A stretch of DNA of 64,000 bases from Chitinophaga filiformis (GCF_021646545.1 NZ_JAKIRP010000014.1:124001-188000); one strand, 5' to 3'; positions 16,641-26,566 are shown, counted from the stretch's first letter. Numbers and translations: made by a program. The notes: generated by a model not told the origin, from the letters alone.

Positions 16641-18023
16641 ATGGTTATGAAAAACACGTTATTGGTATGCAGCGCCATACTTATAAGCAGCTTCTCTGTC
16701 GCCCAGCAAAAAAAAGCAGAATGGAAAAACCTGTTTGACGGCAAGACACTGAATGGCTGGAAAGAAGTAAACGGGACAGCAATTTATGATGCTAAAGATG
16801 GGATGATAAACGGCACTTCCGTGGCCGGCAGCCCAAATTCCTTCCTCGCTACGGAAAAAGAATACGGTGATTTCATACTCGAACTTGAACTGAAGCTGGA
16901 TGCTCCGATGAACTATGGCATTCAGTTCCGCAGTGAAAGTAAACCTGAGTATAATAATGGCCGCGTACATGGGTATCAGATGGAAGTTGATCCCAGCGAC
17001 CGTGCGTGGAGTGGCGGTATTTATGATGAAGCCCGCCGTGGATGGTTGTATCCGCTGGAACTGAATCCTGCGGGTAAATCTGCATTCAAAAAAGAAGGCT
17101 GGAACAAGTACCGTATTGAATGCCGTGGCCCCGAGATCCGTACCTGGGTTAACGGTGTTCCTACTGCTCACCTGATCGATGATATGACCCTGAAAGGGTT
17201 TATCGCATTACAGGTGCACCAGATCTATAAAGAAGACGATAAGGGTAAACAGATACACTGGCGTAATATCCGCATCCTGGAAAATCCGGCCTCTTCCCAG
17301 TATTCACCATATGATAATATATATGTCGTAAATGACATTCCCAATAACATTTCCGGCCAGGAAAAGAAGAACGGGTATCAGTTACTGTGGGATGGTAAAA
17401 CCAGCAATGGCTGGCGCAGGGTAAACCAGGACAAATTTCCTACGTCCGGCTGGACAATGGAAAACGGCGAACTGTCCATCCATCAGTCTAACGGCGATGA
17501 AATGGGCTCCGGCGGCGATATCGTAACTACAAAGGAATACGGTGCTTTTGAACTGGAGTTCGACTTTAAACTGACAGAGGGCGCGAACAGTGGTGTGAAA
17601 TACAATGTAAAGGAGAGCTATGATACAAAAGGTAAATCAGCTATAGGGCTGGAATTCCAGGTGCTGGACGACGAGCGTCATCCCGATGCAAAACTGGGGC
17701 GTGACGGTAACAGGACCCTGTCTTCCCTGTATGACCTGATTCCCCGGAAAAATACTGATCTGAACAAAGCTGCCATAAAGAAGATTGGAGAATGGAATAA
17801 AGGGCGTATAATTGTGTATCCCAACAATCATGTTGAACACTGGTTGAATGGTTTCAAAATGGTTGAGTACGACAGAGGTTCCAAAGAATTTAAAGACCTG
17901 GTAGCGATCAGTAAATACAAAAATTGGAATAACTTTGGATTGTGGCCCGAAGGACACATCTTATTGCAGGACCACGGCAATACAGTGTCATTCCGTAGCA
18001 TAAAAATCAAAAATTTAAGATAG
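16641..18023 (+). CDS. secreted protein with two DUF1080 domains
   Basis: 460 residues: signal peptide (about 1-21, ending SFSVAQ) and two tandem DUF1080 (PF06439) domains, about 26-215 (NLFDGKTLNGWKEVNG, MNYGIQFRSES, GYQMEVDPSDRAWSGGIYDE, GWNKYRIECRGPEIRTWVNG) and about 240-460 (LLWDGKTSNGWRRVNQDKF, ANSGVKYNV, GLEFQVLDDERHPDAKLGRD, GEWNKGRIIVYPNNHVEHWLNG). The two halves resemble different DUF1080 subtypes. Family members cleave 3-keto-glycosides; activity here is inference. It is divergent from SusC/SusD with LacI-type operators between, so it probably acts on the same imported substrate. A second ATG two codons downstream is possible. Confidence 0.92.
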   Translation: MVMKNTLLVCSAILISSFSVAQQKKAEWKNLFDGKTLNGWKEVNGTAIYDAKDGMINGTSVAGSPNSFLATEKEYGDFILELELKLDAPMNYGIQFRSESKPEYNNGRVHGYQMEVDPSDRAWSGGIYDEARRGWLYPLELNPAGKSAFKKEGWNKYRIECRGPEIRTWVNGVPTAHLIDDMTLKGFIALQVHQIYKEDDKGKQIHWRNIRILENPASSQYSPYDNIYVVNDIPNNISGQEKKNGYQLLWDGKTSNGWRRVNQDKFPTSGWTMENGELSIHQSNGDEMGSGGDIVTTKEYGAFELEFDFKLTEGANSGVKYNVKESYDTKGKSAIGLEFQVLDDERHPDAKLGRDGNRTLSSLYDLIPRKNTDLNKAAIKKIGEWNKGRIIVYPNNHVEHWLNGFKMVEYDRGSKEFKDLVAISKYKNWNNFGLWPEGHILLQDHGNTVSFRSIKIKNLR

Positions 18024-18227
18024 GTTAACAAGTTCGGTTTGTTAATTAAGCTAATTTTGCATTCGTTTGCTGGCTTGTCCAGGCAGACGGGTTGATAAAA
18101 GTAAGCTCCGTATATGCAGGTTTGTGGGATAAAGTATCACGGAATCAATTACTTGCCTTTACTATAAATTTATAATAATGGCTTTATCAACTGATGAAAG
18201 AGTTTTCATTGTTCACTGTTCTATATA

Positions 18228-18260
18228 AAACATTCCGATTCTTCGGAGTGTTTTTTTTAT
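18228..18260 (+). terminator. terminator of the double-DUF1080 gene
   Basis: ACATTCCGA / TTCGGAGTGT stem (one G-T pair) with a short loop and a run of eight T. It is about 205 bases after the stop; the intervening sequence shows no gene. Confidence 0.75.
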
Positions 18261-18322
18261 GTTTATTCTATCCGGAAGCATATAACGTACCGAAATATAT
18301 CACCTTCATCTAATCGCAACAC

Positions 18323-20086
18323 ATGCTAAAGACTAACTACGCCCTTTTGCTGGCAGTGACGATCTTTTCAGCCTCCTGCTCAGGACCGGGTAAAACGGCT
18401 GGAAATAACGCTCCGGATTCATTACATCATCTTGTTCAACACTATTATGATGAGAAAATGGAACTCTTTCCCATGGAGGCTACCATGAATGGAGAACATC
18501 AGTACGATGGGCTGCTGCAAATTGATATCGGCGAGCCTTTCCGGCTAAAACTGGATAGCTTTTACACCCGCTATCAGGAAGCGTTACAGGGAATTGATAC
18601 ATCAACACTCAATAATAATGACCTGATCAGCTATTCCATGCTGCAAAGGGAAATCTCCGTAGGTAAGGAAGGTCTCCGCTTTCCGGATTACCTGATGCCT
18701 ATCCAGCAGTTCTGGGGCCTAACCCTTACGCTCCCTCAATTTGGTTCAGGTACAAGCGCCCAGCCGTTTAAGAACAAAGCAGATTATGAAAAGTTCATTC
18801 AGAGAATGAAAAGCTTTGCACAATGGAGTGATACAGCTATTGCAAACATGCGGCGTGGTATGTCTACCGGATATGTATTACCCAAAGCCCTTGCATTGAA
18901 AGTAATACCCCAACTTGCCGACCTGGCGAAGCAAGACAGTAACAACGTATTTTATACTCCTTTACGGCTCCTGCCGGCCGACATTGACAGCACAGGTAAA
19001 AATGACCTGCGCACAGCTTACAGGGCGGCTGTTGAGCAATATGTACTTCCCTCCTACGCTAAACTGCATGACTTCATTGCTAAAGAATACCTGCCGAAAG
19101 CACGGACCAGCAGCGGTATTGACGGTCTGCCAAACGGAAAAGAATGGTACATGCATCTGATCAGATACTGGACAACCACTGATCTGACGCCCGATCAGAT
19201 ATTCGCTACCGGTGAAAAAGAAGTAGCCCGTATCAGAAGAGAGATGGATTCCGTGAAGAACAGCACCGGTTTTACAGGCGAACTACCGGCATTCTTCAAC
19301 TTCATCCGTACAGATAAACAGTTTAAGATATTCACCGCTCCTTCGCAGGTACTGGATTCATTCAGGGCCATCGAGCAAAAGATCATGCCTGCCGTAAAAC
19401 AACTATACGGACATCTGCCCAGAACAAAGTTTGAGATCCGCCAGACAGAAGCTTTCCGTGCAGCGTCTGCCAGCGCCGAATATATGCAGGGAAGTCCGGA
19501 CGGCTCCCGTCCCGGTATTTTTTATGTGCCTATCCTGGACGCGTCTACTTTCAACTATACCGGAATGGAATGTCTTTTCCTGCATGAGGCCATTCCGGGG
19601 CACCACTTCCAGATTTCTATTCAGCAGGAGAATGATTCCCTGCCTAAATTCCGCCGTTTCAACTGGATCGGTTCCTACGGCGAAGGATATGCATTATACT
19701 GTGAAAGCCTCGGTAAAGACCTCGGTGTCTATACCAATCCCTACAGTTACTTTGGTCATCTCTCAGATGAGATCCATCGCGCCATCCGCCTGGTTGTGGA
19801 TGTAGGTATGCACTCCAAAGGATGGACCAGGGAGCAGGCTATCCGATACATGATGGACAATGAGCCCGTAAGCGAGCATGAAGCTGTTGCTGAAATAGAA
19901 CGATATATGGCCATACCTGGTCAGGCCTTGTCTTACAAGATCGGCGAGCTGAAAATTCGCGAACTGCGGGACAAATACAGTCATTCTACTGGATTCAGTA
20001 TGAAAAATTTTCACGACGAATTGTTAAAAGATGGTTGCGTACCGCTAAGTGTGCTGGAGGAAAAAATGGCCAGGCGGTTTAAGTAA
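18323..20086 (+). CDS. DUF885 family lipoprotein, putative metallopeptidase
   Basis: 587 residues. N-terminal signal with lipobox (IFSASC, Cys about 19), then a DUF885 (PF05960) domain over the rest. The zinc-binding helix HEAIPGHHF (about 429) is the HExxH-like signature of this family, with a downstream Glu-rich region (GYALYCESLG) that may supply the third ligand. DUF885 proteins are predicted peptidases related to the M1/M3-like gluzincins; substrates are unknown. Monocistronic between a terminator and a 388-base gap. Exported and membrane-anchored; the final membrane (outer or inner) is not shown by sequence. Confidence 0.92.
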   Translation: MLKTNYALLLAVTIFSASCSGPGKTAGNNAPDSLHHLVQHYYDEKMELFPMEATMNGEHQYDGLLQIDIGEPFRLKLDSFYTRYQEALQGIDTSTLNNNDLISYSMLQREISVGKEGLRFPDYLMPIQQFWGLTLTLPQFGSGTSAQPFKNKADYEKFIQRMKSFAQWSDTAIANMRRGMSTGYVLPKALALKVIPQLADLAKQDSNNVFYTPLRLLPADIDSTGKNDLRTAYRAAVEQYVLPSYAKLHDFIAKEYLPKARTSSGIDGLPNGKEWYMHLIRYWTTTDLTPDQIFATGEKEVARIRREMDSVKNSTGFTGELPAFFNFIRTDKQFKIFTAPSQVLDSFRAIEQKIMPAVKQLYGHLPRTKFEIRQTEAFRAASASAEYMQGSPDGSRPGIFYVPILDASTFNYTGMECLFLHEAIPGHHFQISIQQENDSLPKFRRFNWIGSYGEGYALYCESLGKDLGVYTNPYSYFGHLSDEIHRAIRLVVDVGMHSKGWTREQAIRYMMDNEPVSEHEAVAEIERYMAIPGQALSYKIGELKIRELRDKYSHSTGFSMKNFHDELLKDGCVPLSVLEEKMARRFK

Positions 20087-20474
20087 CTCATCCATAAGGC
20101 GCTGATAGTCCATAGGTGATAATCACTAACTTATAGTATTTTTTTAAACTATAACAATTGTGGTGGTCATTGCCTGTGGACTACCTGTTTAAGGACTTGT
20201 CAATATCAGTTGTTAACGAAAAATATACATCCCGCTTTGGGAAAAGATACTTAAATTTATAGTAGGAATAGAGTCAGGAACCTCGAGGTTTTAGGTTAGT
20301 TGTCCATCAGCTATACACAATCACACAACATATCCGGAACAGACCCTCATGTCTGGCAATGCTGGAATAAGAAGACAATCAACAAACCTTTTACCATCAT
20401 TTGTTGTTTCAATTTCTTGATTGCGCTTTATATTTTCCACTCGACTATTTTTTAACTTTTAAGCTGCCAGTATT
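20087..20474 (+). other. intergenic region, no gene
   Basis: AT-rich 388 bases with no convincing ORF, repeat or terminator. A TATATTTT near 20430 faintly resembles a -7 element for the following gene but lacks support. Confidence 0.6.
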
Positions 20475-20825
20475 ATGTTTGACATGACCCTTAATTACTG
20501 TCTCGCATTTCCTGCCGTAACGCAGGAAGAAAAATGGGATGAAGATCTGCGGTTCTCCGTAGGAGAAAAGTTATTCTGCATGATCTCCAAAAATGAACCG
20601 CATCGCATATCCTTGAAATGCCGTCTGGAAGATTTTCATCGTCTTATTTCACAACCGGGCATCGTGCCGGCTCCATACCTGGCGCGCTACCACTGGGTAC
20701 AGATAAGATCACTGGATACTTTACCAGTGCATGAACTACAGTCGCTTCTTCAAAATGCGTATGATCTTGTGGTGAGTACATTACCTCCGGAAGAACGGAC
20801 GCAGATCCGGAAAGAAAGAGTATAA
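20475..20825 (+). CDS. MmcQ/YjbR family protein
   Basis: 116 residues, the normal family length (PF04237). The N-terminus LNYCLAFPAVTQEEKWDEDLRFSVGEKLF and the segment RISLKCRLEDFHRLI are typical, as is the PAPYLARYHWVQI core ending in a short helix. The fold is a CyaY-like DNA-binding-like domain; the cellular role is not established. An alternative start three codons on (MTLNYC) is possible. It stands alone and ends before a bidirectional terminator. Confidence 0.85.
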   Translation: MFDMTLNYCLAFPAVTQEEKWDEDLRFSVGEKLFCMISKNEPHRISLKCRLEDFHRLISQPGIVPAPYLARYHWVQIRSLDTLPVHELQSLLQNAYDLVVSTLPPEERTQIRKERV

Positions 20826-20907
20826 CGAGGAGGTAATGCATCGGTGCTATGAATACAAGAGGAAGTTCTGCGTATAGCGCCTGGCAGCGCCTATAATATT
20901 AAAAATG

Positions 20908-20940
20908 GAATGGCTCGCTTTGCGAGCCATTCGTGTTTTC
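20908..20940. terminator. bidirectional terminator
   Basis: Perfect stem GAATGGCTCGC / GCGAGCCATTC with a 3-base loop. A short T-run follows on both strands (TTTTC on plus, TTTTT on minus), so it can end both the YjbR gene and the TauE/SafE gene. Confidence 0.85.
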
Positions 20941-20975
20941 TCTACTTCCAGCATATCCCCATGTCCCCCATTTGG

Positions 20976-21764
20976 TTATTTCCAAAGTGTATAAATGATG
21001 TCGTATACCCCAAATATGATCAGCGTGCAGGCAAACAATTTCTCCAGCAATGGAGACTTCATTTTCACCGCTGTTTTAGCACCCAGATAGGAAGAGGGAA
21101 TAGCCGTGAGAGACAACAACAATGCAATATTCCAGTCAATATGCCCCAGCCACCAATGTGCCAGCGCTCCCGGTATCGATAACAGGGCAGACAGCACAAT
21201 AGAACAGGCCAGCGCCTGCTTGATAGGCATATGCAGTTTTTTGATAAAGAAAGAGCTGAACAGTACACCTCCTGCATTGGCCAGCAACCCGGACAATAAG
21301 CCAATACCCAGAGAGGCCATTACAATGAGCGTATGATGATCTTTTATTGCATCTACGGCATGTTCTTCTTCATGAGCTTTTTTGCGCAGGAAGGAGAACA
21401 ATAGAGAGCCCCCTATTGATACAATAAACAAAGCGGTCAGGATCATTAAAGTTTCTCCCGGCAGGAACTTGCTCAGCCATGCACCCGCCAGTGTGGCCGG
21501 TATACCGAACAGCGCACCGGTAATGATAACCTGCCTGTTAAATAACTTCTGACGACTATAAACAGTGGTTGCAGATATTGTACTGGTAATAGCCGCAGGT
21601 AACGGGGAAGCTAACGCATAGAACGGATTGACCCCTGCGAAGATCTGTAAGGCAGGGGTACTCACCGCACTTCCTCCCTTGCCCAGTAAACCGGAGAGAT
21701 AACCGACAATAACGCCGATAAGTAAAACGACCAGATAATCGGTCTGTTGCAATAATGTGATCAT
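20976..21764 (-). CDS. TauE/SafE (TSUP) family membrane transporter
   Basis: 262 residues with about eight membrane segments in two halves, each beginning with the family signature: LIGVIVGYLSGLLGKGGSAV near the start and LGIGLLSGLLANAGGVLFS in the second half (PF01925). TSUP proteins export or import sulfite, sulfonates, thiosulfate or related anions; the substrate here is unknown. A charged loop between halves (FLRKKAHEEEHAVDAIKDH) is cytoplasmic by prediction. No sulfur-metabolism genes adjoin. It is preceded by a 321-base gene-free region. Confidence 0.92.
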   Translation of the reverse strand: MITLLQQTDYLVVLLIGVIVGYLSGLLGKGGSAVSTPALQIFAGVNPFYALASPLPAAITSTISATTVYSRQKLFNRQVIITGALFGIPATLAGAWLSKFLPGETLMILTALFIVSIGGSLLFSFLRKKAHEEEHAVDAIKDHHTLIVMASLGIGLLSGLLANAGGVLFSSFFIKKLHMPIKQALACSIVLSALLSIPGALAHWWLGHIDWNIALLLSLTAIPSSYLGAKTAVKMKSPLLEKLFACTLIIFGVYDIIYTLWK

Positions 21765-22085
21765 AAAATACTTCCTTTAGCAAACAGGCCTTGGTGTGGA
21801 GCCGGGGCTGCTAATTATTTAAATGGTTGGTCTATGTGAATTACAGGTATCCTCTTCAGTTACATCGATGTTTTAATGGAAGGACAAGCCAAAGCTACAG
21901 CACTGGTATGGGTTCAACAAAATTCAGGACAGGGTGTCAGTATTACTAAAAGTTATCGCAGATAACCTGAGGTAATGATTTTGACAGCAGCGGCTTACAC
22001 CCGTGTATAACCTATCTAGCCTACTAAATCTATGATTTGAATAAGTTCACTATAAAAAGGCAAAATGAGAAGATATAGGCGAATA
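21765..22085 (-). other. intergenic region, no gene
   Basis: 321 bases upstream of the TSUP gene with no ORF, repeat or clear terminator; probably holds the TSUP promoter. Confidence 0.5.
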
Positions 22086-22691
22086 TTACCAACTATACAC
22101 CATTCCCACCCCTCCAGGGGCCACGCTCAATTGCAGTTCATTAAACCGCTGGAACAATCTCTTGCCGTGCGCATGGTGCAGTGTAAAGTTAACACCGTCA
22201 TAGAGTAAAAGGAAAGCACCCTGTAAGATGAAAGAGTTACCATAACCTTTCCAGCGGTCATGCGCCCTTCCTGTGAGTTTCAGTTTGCCACGCTCCCGCA
22301 TAAATAACCCGCCGGCCATATAGGCCAGGTCCAGCGCACCATTGATCATGAAGATCTTTTCTATCTTATGCTGTTCCTGCACGCTTCCCTGCCAGTTATA
22401 TTTTCCCGGGTCCAGCCTGCGGTTACCAAGATAACTGGCAGTCGCGATACCCAGATTTATAACACCCCATACGGCATTCATCTGGTGGAAATACTTTGCT
22501 TCTCCTCCGGCAGTACTATTGCCGATCAGTCCCGTCGTAATGTTCGCTACTCCCCATCCGCCAAGTACCAGCATGGCAGTTTTGGTGCTGTTGATCCGCT
22601 GCTTGTTGTATTGATAAAGGAAGGAATTGTCCTGTGCTGAAGACACACATGTAAGCAGGAGCATGCTTACTGAGAGGAAGAGTAGTTTCAT
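22086..22691 (-). CDS. exported membrane-associated protein of unknown function
   Basis: 201 residues. A signal peptide (about 1-19, ending CVSSAQ) is followed by Gly/Ala-rich hydrophobic stretches: TAMLVLGGWGVANITTGLIG (about 38-57), AVWGVINLGIATASYLG, FMINGALDLAYMAGGLFM and FILQGAFLLLYDGVNFTLHH. The conserved look of QMNAVWGVINLGIA suggests a small Bacteroidota-specific membrane family, but I do not recognise it with confidence and give no function. It lies downstream of eboF on the same strand, but a terminator separates them. Confidence 0.85.
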   Translation of the reverse strand: MKLLFLSVSMLLLTCVSSAQDNSFLYQYNKQRINSTKTAMLVLGGWGVANITTGLIGNSTAGGEAKYFHQMNAVWGVINLGIATASYLGNRRLDPGKYNWQGSVQEQHKIEKIFMINGALDLAYMAGGLFMRERGKLKLTGRAHDRWKGYGNSFILQGAFLLLYDGVNFTLHHAHGKRLFQRFNELQLSVAPGGVGMVYSW

Positions 22692-22724
22692 GGGGTAGTG
22701 TTTTGGTATATATACGGAAAAACG

Positions 22725-22777
22725 AAGGATCAGGAATTACAAAAACACCATCGCGGGTATTGCCATTCCTGATCCTT
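22725..22777 (-). terminator. terminator after eboF
   Basis: Perfect 13-bp inverted repeat AAGGATCAGGAAT / ATTCCTGATCCTT with a 27-base loop, followed on the minus strand by CGTTTTT. Confidence 0.7.
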
Positions 22778-22787
22778 TATTTTCAAG

Positions 22788-24155
22788 TTATCTCGTCAGT
22801 GCATTCCAGATCACACCGTAAATATCCGTAGCAGCCAGTTCCTGCCCCTGAGGCACCCGGCCTGATATAAGTACAGGGTGATTGGCTTTATCTTCGGAAA
22901 TACGCCCGTGAGAGCCTTTTATCAACGTTGCATCTAATGGTATCACATTCATGAGGTAGCGGAAGCCCAGTTTTTTCTTCAGCAGTTTAAATCCTGCTTT
23001 CAGTTTGATCAGGGGATCGGCAGGGTTCATGAACATTTCTACCGGATCGTATCCCGGCTTCTTATGGATATCTACCAGGCGGGCAAAGTCCGGCGCTTTG
23101 GCATCATCCAGCCAGTAATAGTATGTGAACCAGCTATTAGCATCAGCTACAAGTATCAGTTCACCGCTACGTGAATGGTGCAGATGATGTTGCCGTTTGC
23201 CTTCTCTGTCAAGCACCAGTTCTACTCCCGGCGTATTTTCCACAATACTGCGGACCTTCTTATAAACCGAAGGATCATTTACATATACATGTGCAATCTG
23301 GTGGTCTGCTACTACAAATGCTTTTGAAGCACCGGCGTCCAGCAGTTCCAGTCCCCTTTCTTCCCTGACCTGTATCAGGCCTTCCTCACGGAACCGGCGG
23401 TTCAGGTGAATAGGATGATTGACATTGGTAATGCCATATTCAGACAAAATGATCACCTCACAACCTTTTTGCTCATAGAACTCAACCAGTTGCTTACATA
23501 CGGCATCAACTTCTCCCAGCTCTTTGCTGATACGGTTGAAGTCCTGCCCGAATTTCTGCAGGCAGTAGTCCAGGTGCGGCAGATAGATCAGTGTCAAGGT
23601 CGGGTCATACAGGTTATCCGTTATCATCGACGCATCAGCGATCCATTGTGTGGACTTGATATTGGCCCCTGGTCCCCAGAACTGGAATAAAGGGAATGTA
23701 CCCAGTTCCTTCTGCAAATGATCGCGCAGGGATGCCGGATGAGAATAGCAGTCCGGCGCCTTTCTGCCGTCAGCCAGGTATTGCGGACGAGGAGTGACGG
23801 AATAATCGGCGGTGGAATACATATTGTACCACCAGAACATTTTTGAGCAGGTAAAGGAAGGGTCAAGCCGTTTGGCCTTGTCCCAGATCTTGGGAGCTTC
23901 CACCAGTTTATTGGACTGCTTCCAGAATTTAACTTCACTGTCCTGTCTGTCGTACCAGCCGTTGCCAACAATACCATGTTCTGAAGGCCATTGTCCGGTA
24001 ACATAGGTACTCTGTACGGCTGTGGTCACGGCTGGCACCATGGGTTTAATGGTCGACAAATGCTGCCGGCTGACATATGACTGCAGGAAAGGTGTGTGAG
24101 TACCTATCAGAGAGGAGGATAGCCCTACTACGTCAATTACTACTGTTTTTTTCAT
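22788..24155 (-). CDS. eboF: EboF, alkaline phosphatase/NPP-type hydrolase of the ebo cluster
   Basis: 455 residues of the alkaline phosphatase superfamily, nucleotide pyrophosphatase/phosphodiesterase type. The first metal-ligand Asp is in VIDVVGLSSSLIG, the Thr nucleophile lies in TTAVQSTYVTGQWPSEHGIVG, and further ligand regions are YLPHLDYCLQ, LSEYGITNVNHPI and KGSHGRIS. No signal peptide, so cytoplasmic. It is the last gene of a six-gene run (eboA-F, minus strand) and starts 46 bases after eboE. The ebo cluster was named from eustigmatophyte plastids and bacteria; in cyanobacteria its products are needed for moving scytonemin precursor to the periplasm. The substrate of this member is unknown. 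Confidence 0.85.
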   Translation of the reverse strand: MKKTVVIDVVGLSSSLIGTHTPFLQSYVSRQHLSTIKPMVPAVTTAVQSTYVTGQWPSEHGIVGNGWYDRQDSEVKFWKQSNKLVEAPKIWDKAKRLDPSFTCSKMFWWYNMYSTADYSVTPRPQYLADGRKAPDCYSHPASLRDHLQKELGTFPLFQFWGPGANIKSTQWIADASMITDNLYDPTLTLIYLPHLDYCLQKFGQDFNRISKELGEVDAVCKQLVEFYEQKGCEVIILSEYGITNVNHPIHLNRRFREEGLIQVREERGLELLDAGASKAFVVADHQIAHVYVNDPSVYKKVRSIVENTPGVELVLDREGKRQHHLHHSRSGELILVADANSWFTYYYWLDDAKAPDFARLVDIHKKPGYDPVEMFMNPADPLIKLKAGFKLLKKKLGFRYLMNVIPLDATLIKGSHGRISEDKANHPVLISGRVPQGQELAATDIYGVIWNALTR

Positions 24156-24201
24156 GAGAGTGGCGCCGTTAGGATATGTGGGTCAAAACTAAAATTCAAG
24201 A

Positions 24202-25416
24202 TCAATTGTTCAGCTGTTGCAACACCCAGTGCAGTTCCCTCGATATGGACCTGTCCATGGGCAACTTCAGATCAGCCGGCAATACATCCCAGGTATAAGT
24301 CTCGACTTCCATGTGTTGTGTAAATGGTTGTTTCCGTTGTAATTCTAATACTTTCTCTATATCGGAACGGGTAGATGATAATACGCCGTAACTTTCGATA
24401 AATACCGGCACATGAAAATGCGAGCGCCATTCTTCCACCACCGGATTCGCAGCATCTTCCAGTGCCTGCGGAAGATCCGGATAATGTATATACCCGTCTG
24501 CCTTACGCGCTACCACCTGGTGCAGATAGGTTGTTTCATTAAACTCCCTGAAGGCATCGATCAATGGCCGTCTTGCCGCCATTTCCGCCGGCAGCAAAGC
24601 CTTTACTGCAGCGCTGATCTGTATCTTGCCCACTTTTAAGCCATGCTCATCCAGTTTCTTCAATACACTTTCTGCTGATTCATATACCAGTGCAAAATGG
24701 CATACATCATAGCATAGCTGCACATGCGCTTTTATACTGGCGCGAGCCTGGTCTTCACTCATTCCGAACTTATCCTGCAGAAAAGGCACACCATATGGCA
24801 ACAGATAGTTCAGGTACCAGTACAGATATTCCTGCGAATTTTCCATTAATCCATCGGGCTCTGGTTCAATATCCAGGTGCATCAGGGGGCCGCCACCCCG
24901 GTGGGTGCGTACCAACTGTTCTACTACGAGCAATACTTTGAGGGTGGCGTTTTCCATAACCGCCTCCCTTTCTGTTTCGCAACGTACATGCCACAATTTA
25001 TAGGTGAGTGGAGAAGTCGAGATGCCTCCCTCCATGCCCTCGGGCAGCAGGGCCGCCAGCAGGCGGAACAGGCGGATGGTATAGGCTACCCGCTCGGCCG
25101 TTGTCCAGTCGGGCGTGTGTACCTGGTCTTTTACAACAGTATGATGGAAGCCTCCATAGGGAAATCCATTCATCGTGAACACATAACAACCTTGTGCCTG
25201 CAGCCACTGCTTAAATTCAAGCAGGGCCTCCTCTTTACTCAGTTCCAGACTGGCAGTATTAGATAAGCGCAGTCCGATACCAAAAGGTTTATCAGGAGAT
25301 ACTTCCTGTTTTACAGCCGGGACGAATTGCTTGAGTTGCTCAAAATGAGCACTCCAGTTCTCACCCGGGTGAATATTCGTGCAATAGGTTAAATACGAAT
25401 GGTCAGTTACTTGCAT
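24202..25416 (-). CDS. eboE: EboE, xylose isomerase-like TIM barrel protein
   Basis: 404 residues. The sequence follows the sugar phosphate isomerase/epimerase-like TIM barrel of EboE ('metabolite traffic protein EboE'): YCTNIHPGENWSAHFEQL at the N-terminus (a hallmark), FTMNGFPYGGFH, LDIEPEPDG, LCYDVCHFAL and FHVPVFIESYG. The conserved Glu, Asp and His in these motifs are likely metal ligands. It overlaps the 3' end of eboD by 14 bases, which shows tight coupling. The enzymatic reaction is unknown. Confidence 0.9.
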   Translation of the reverse strand: MQVTDHSYLTYCTNIHPGENWSAHFEQLKQFVPAVKQEVSPDKPFGIGLRLSNTASLELSKEEALLEFKQWLQAQGCYVFTMNGFPYGGFHHTVVKDQVHTPDWTTAERVAYTIRLFRLLAALLPEGMEGGISTSPLTYKLWHVRCETEREAVMENATLKVLLVVEQLVRTHRGGGPLMHLDIEPEPDGLMENSQEYLYWYLNYLLPYGVPFLQDKFGMSEDQARASIKAHVQLCYDVCHFALVYESAESVLKKLDEHGLKVGKIQISAAVKALLPAEMAARRPLIDAFREFNETTYLHQVVARKADGYIHYPDLPQALEDAANPVVEEWRSHFHVPVFIESYGVLSSTRSDIEKVLELQRKQPFTQHMEVETYTWDVLPADLKLPMDRSISRELHWVLQQLNN

Positions 25417-26566
25417 GGTTCACTTTTAAATGCTCTATAGCTTTATTCAGTAACACTTCATCTATTACATGTACCTCTGCGCCCTGTCCGATCGCTTTCA
25501 ACAAACAGATAGTGAGACGTCCGCCCAGGTGTTCCCGGAACTCCTGTAAGCCTTTAATAACAGGCGACGAAACACCGTTCTGCATTTCCAGCAAAGGATG
25601 ATAAACAGGCAGTTGCAGCGCCACCAGCAAACGGACGATCCTTTCAGCTGCAGCTGCATCGATCCATCCTAACAATGAGGAGTATACGCTGTCAACCGCT
25701 ATCCCTATTGCGACCGCTTCTCCATGACGTAATGCGAAGTCTGTCAGTTGTTCCAGCTTATGTGCACTCCAGTGCCCGAAATCCAGCGGACGGGAAGAAC
25801 CGCTTTCAAACGGATCACCACTTCCACCGATGTGCGCCATATGCAAAGCGGCACAGCGGTATACCAGCTCCTGCATCACAGGTAAATCATTATTTACCAG
25901 CGCCGCTGCATTGGCTTCCAGCCATTCGAAGAAAGGAGCGTCTTTTATTAACGCTACTTTCACAGCTTCTGATATACCTGAGCGCCAGTCCTGACCCGAC
26001 AAAGTGGTAAGGAATTGTGCATCGTTAAACACTGCCGCGGGCGGAGCAAACGTCCCAAGGAAATTCTTCTTTCCCCGGTAGTTAATGCCGTTCTTCACAC
26101 CCACCCCTGAATCGTTCTGCGACAATACGGTGGTCGGTATACGGATATGGCGCACTCCTCTGTGTGACACGGCAGCCACCATTCCCACCAGGTCAAGTAC
26201 AGCGCCGCCACCGATAGCTACCACAAATGAATGACGGTCTATGCCTTGTGCATCCACATGGTCTATCAAACGATAAAAAAGTTCCTGGTCGTTCTTGCAG
26301 GCTTCACCACCGGGTACAAGGATCACATCTCCTGCTATCTTAAAACCTTCTATCTGTTGTAAATAAGCGGCTATTTCTGTCGTAAGCGCCGGATGGGCTT
26401 TAGCTACTCCATCATCTAAAATAAAAAGTAGCTTCTTGGTGAGTCCAGGTGTAATCTGGGACGTTAGATAATTCCGGAATTCCGGATTAGATGAATTGAA
26501 AAGGTACCGGGTAAAAAAGACCTTATAAGAATAATCGACACTAAAAGTCTGTTGAATACTCTGCAT
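25403..26566 (-). CDS. eboD: EboD, 3-dehydroquinate synthase-like sugar phosphate cyclase
   Basis: 387 residues of the sugar phosphate cyclase superfamily (dehydroquinate synthase fold, NAD-dependent, divalent metal). Motifs: VPGGEACKND, FVVAIGGGAVLDLVGMVAA (nucleotide loop), RIPTTVLSQNDSGVGVKNGI, RSGISEAVKVALI and a metal-site DFGHWSAHKLEQL with HGEAVAIGIAVDS. It differs from aroB and groups by context with ebo-type cyclases, whose product is not known. It starts 102 bases after eboC and overlaps eboE. Confidence 0.92.
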   Translation of the reverse strand: MQSIQQTFSVDYSYKVFFTRYLFNSSNPEFRNYLTSQITPGLTKKLLFILDDGVAKAHPALTTEIAAYLQQIEGFKIAGDVILVPGGEACKNDQELFYRLIDHVDAQGIDRHSFVVAIGGGAVLDLVGMVAAVSHRGVRHIRIPTTVLSQNDSGVGVKNGINYRGKKNFLGTFAPPAAVFNDAQFLTTLSGQDWRSGISEAVKVALIKDAPFFEWLEANAAALVNNDLPVMQELVYRCAALHMAHIGGSGDPFESGSSRPLDFGHWSAHKLEQLTDFALRHGEAVAIGIAVDSVYSSLLGWIDAAAAERIVRLLVALQLPVYHPLLEMQNGVSSPVIKGLQEFREHLGGRLTICLLKAIGQGAEVHVIDEVLLNKAIEHLKVNHASN

